The notes beneath the pieces are model-generated. The model was given only the letters and a program-made list of their open reading frames with translations, made no database searches and was not told where the DNA came from. Source: Pirellulales bacterium (GTDB lineage: Bacteria > Planctomycetota > Planctomycetia > Pirellulales > Thermoguttaceae). Taken from it: a stretch of DNA of 7,001 nt. Positions within the stretch are counted from its first letter, which is position 1. Each line of letters begins with the position of its first letter. A program made the translations under genes and the position numbers. The stretch spans positions 1 through 7,001 of the forward strand of contig JAUWJC010000222.1 of the NCBI GenBank assembly GCA_030607895.1, written 5' to 3'. Shown here piece by piece: positions 5,855 to 7,001 of the stretch.

Positions 5855-6007
5855 TCTGGTCCCCTCTCCCTCTGGGAGAGGGTTAGGGTGAGGGCGATTG
5901 GCCGGAAAACGCTTTGCCTTGCTTGCGTGTCTCCACTAAACCCTCACCCCCAGCCCCTCTCCCAAAGGGAGAGGGGAGATCAGATCCGCAGTTTGCAAAA
6001 GTCCAGT
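5840..6007. mobile_element. MITE-like element with CCCTCTCCC hairpins
   Basis: Terminal inverted repeats ACTGGACTTTTGCAA (5840-5854) and TTGCAAAAGTCCAGT (5993-6007) are perfect over 15 bases. Inside each end lies a hairpin: CCCTCTCCC-TCT-GGGAGAGGG near 5862-5882 and its counterpart near 5955-5977. Further in, GGGTGAGGG (5886-5894) pairs with CCCTCACCC (5941-5949). The two halves are therefore imperfect inverted copies of each other around a 46-base spacer. TTAGT precedes the left end (5835-5839) and follows the right (6007-6011, sharing the terminal T), which could be a five-base target duplication. No coding capacity exists. CCCTCACCC/CCCTCTCCC repeats are widespread in bacterial genomes, so this is probably a member of a known dispersed class. 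It separates the divergent TPR and Lys-rich protein genes. Confidence 0.7.
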
Positions 6008-6009
6008 TA

Positions 6010-6023
6010 GTAGTGTAGACTAC
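6010..6023. promoter_or_regulatory. Inverted repeat sharing the GTCTACAC core, candidate operator
   Basis: GTAGTGTAGACTAC is an inverted repeat of GTAGT and ACTAC around GTAG. Its reverse strand contains GTCTACAC, the same eight-base core as the two tandem sites at 1584-1615, with the same layout of five-base arms around CTAC. It lies in the divergent gap between the TPR and Lys-rich genes, just outside the MITE. One occurrence could be chance. Confidence 0.3.
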
Positions 6024-6110
6024 GTCGAAAAACCATCTGTAGCAAGGGTCCCGAAGTCGATACTGGTTTTTTTGTTCCTACTGCTTTCACTATGCAATCG
6101 TACTTGCTAT
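6024..6110. other. Short non-coding gap between MITE and repeat copy A
   Basis: No gene is supported. AAAAACCA (6028-6035) pairs with TGGTTTTT (6064-6071) in an AT-rich stem with a 28-base loop, followed by two further Ts. It resembles a weak terminator but no gene on the plus strand leads into it. Promoter boxes for the downstream gene were not clear. Confidence 0.3.
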
Positions 6111-6237
6111 TCTATACTGCTCGCGGTCAAGAATTGCGGTTTTACGGCGAAGTCATCAGTTGTCAGTTATCAGTTGTCAGAGCTTGGAAACAACGGCTCT
6201 TGCCAGTCTTCAGACTGACTACTGATAACTGACTACT
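6111..6237 (+). repeat. Dispersed repeat with CAGTTATCAG palindromes, copy A
   Basis: This block aligns almost gap-free at its left half with 6861-6993, from TCTATACT through ATTGCGGTTTT and on through TTGGAAAC and CGGCTCTTG to the final CTGATAACT. Internally GTCAGTTATCAG (6162-6173) is the inverse of CTGATAACTGAC (6222-6233), and CAGTCT (6204-6209) pairs with AGACTG (6212-6217), giving a hairpin inside a longer stem. It lies immediately upstream of the Lys-rich protein gene. Confidence 0.7.
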
Positions 6238-6317
6238 TCATACCAAAAGCGCAATCTTTAACCTTGTCGAGTATATGTAGCATGATGATACCCCTTGATT
6301 CGTAGGTCAACCCAGAA

Positions 6318-6324
6318 AAGGAGG
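6318..6324 (+). promoter_or_regulatory. Ribosome binding site of the Lys-rich protein gene
   Basis: AAGGAGG is nine bases before ATG 6334 and six before the in-frame GTG at 6331. This rules out an upstream TTG at 6295 as the start; the choice between GTG and ATG changes the protein by one residue. Confidence 0.75.
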
Positions 6325-6333
6325 AGCATTGTG

Positions 6334-6849
6334 ATGGTGAGAAGGCGACGACCTGTCCAGATCGCAATCTGGACCACAACGGCAGCCGTGGCGATCGTTC
6401 TGCTGAGCGGGACTACGCTGCTTGCCGCCCAACAGAAGGCGACAACCAAGCCACAAGCAGGCAGGACTGACGCCGAGAAGGCAAAGGCCGACAAACCCGG
6501 CGCCAAGAGAAGAAAACCGTCGACATACCGGGGGCATCTGCCGGCCTACTACGCAAAGGTGGTTGACGACAAACAACGCCAGAGCATCTACGACATACAG
6601 AAAGAGTACAAGCCGAAAATCGATGAGTTGAAGACCCAATTGGCCGCCCTGACCAAGGAGCGAAACGAGAAAATCGCTGCCCTGCTCACTCCCGAGCAAT
6701 GCGAGAAAGTCGGAGCCTTGAAGAAAGCGGCCCGAGACAAGCGCAAGACGGGCAAACCCAAGGCGAAAAAGCCGAGAAAGACCAAGTCAAAGAAATCGGG
6801 CAATACTCCGGCTGCAAAGGAACCGGCAAAGCCAGCTACAGCCCAGTAG
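6334..6849 (+). CDS. Small exported helical Lys-rich protein with an LTPEQ motif
   Basis: The protein has 171 residues. RRRR at 3-6 followed by hydrophobic residues 10-32 ending LLAA is a signal peptide or membrane anchor. A basic linker (35-64) leads to a helical core at 68-135 beginning HLPAYYAKVVDDKQRQSIYDI, with a strongly charged segment up to LTPEQ at 118-122. This layout, two long helices with an LTPEQ turn, resembles periplasmic proteins of the Spy/CpxP (LTxxQ) type and many planctomycete hypotheticals, but similarity is only structural in style and a chaperone role is not shown. The tail (about 136-171) is rich in Lys, Pro and Ala, with runs such as KPKAKKPRKTKSKKS, suggesting binding to nucleic acid, acidic polymer or cell wall, or simply disorder. 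The gene is enclosed by two direct repeat copies (6111-6237 and 6861-6993). Confidence 0.8.
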   Translation: MVRRRRPVQIAIWTTTAAVAIVLLSGTTLLAAQQKATTKPQAGRTDAEKAKADKPGAKRRKPSTYRGHLPAYYAKVVDDKQRQSIYDIQKEYKPKIDELKTQLAALTKERNEKIAALLTPEQCEKVGALKKAARDKRKTGKPKAKKPRKTKSKKSGNTPAAKEPAKPATAQ

Positions 6850-6860
6850 CGCTACGGACA

Positions 6861-6993
6861 TCTATACTCGACGCAGCCATAGATTGCGGTTTTGCGACGT
6901 AGTTGTCAGTAGTCAGTTATCAGTAGTCAGTAGTCGGAGATTGGAAACAGCGGCTCTTGTGAGTATTCAGACTGATAACTGAAAACTGATAAC
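6861..6993 (+). repeat. Dispersed repeat with CAGTTATCAG palindromes, copy B
   Basis: This is the second copy of the repeat at 6111-6237, offset by exactly 750 bp over its first part. GTCAGTTATCAG (6912-6923) faces CTGATAACTGA (6972-6982), and a further ACTGATAACT follows. The small inner hairpin of copy A is broken here (GTATTCAGACTG). Extra GTCAGTAGTCAGT-type units make the left arm longer. It starts 11 bases after the stop of the Lys-rich gene and could continue past the window edge. Confidence 0.7.
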
Positions 6994-7001
6994 TCCATTC
7001 C

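Noticed and set aside
6145..6237. Short tandem TCAGTT/GTCAG units as a replication origin or iteron array
   Set aside because: Units are irregular, part of a repeat that recurs at 6861-6993, and no initiator gene or DnaA-box cluster is present.

Overview
The window reads as chromosomal DNA of a planctomycete, most likely of the Pirellulales/Pirellula type. Three observations suggest this: a tandem pair of secreted ceramidase-like proteins of the short form common in that phylum, several exported proteins with no obvious enzymatic family (Cys-rich, TPR, Lys-rich helical), and long, GC-rich intergenic spaces filled with small palindromic repeats. The assignment is inference from protein style and repeat content; no rRNA or marker gene is present. 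No tRNA, rRNA, CRISPR array, transposase or phage gene was seen.

Left region (1-3098): two paralogous plus-strand genes, 56 bp apart, each encode a neutral/alkaline ceramidase-type hydrolase domain. The first has a twin-arginine signal, the second a Sec-type signal. They share the family's presumed zinc-site motifs but differ at the loop that carries the nucleophilic serine in characterised ceramidases. The 56-bp gap holds two tandem copies of a 15-bp inverted-repeat motif, which looks like an operator.

Middle region (3099-4412): a small secreted Cys-rich protein (3532-4032) is surrounded by three copies of one roughly 80-bp palindromic element (27-bp arms, conserved interior). One copy is flanked by a perfect 11-bp direct repeat resembling a target-site duplication, and lies between a possible promoter and the Cys-rich gene. 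Between copies two and three is a compact non-coding stretch with two hairpins, the second a strong intrinsic terminator.

Right region (4413-7001): a minus-strand exported TPR protein is followed, in its upstream direction, by a different MITE-like element with 15-bp terminal inverted repeats and inner CCCTCTCCC/GGGAGAGGG hairpins. A plus-strand gene for a small exported helical, Lys-rich protein (6334-6849) sits between two direct copies of a third repeat family, offset by exactly 750 bp and rich in CAGTTATCAG/CTGATAACTG.

The four gene units do not form an evident pathway. The unusual content is the density and variety of palindromic repeats: three families in about 3.6 kb, plus a possible shared operator motif. 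No defence or biosynthetic system can be supported here.
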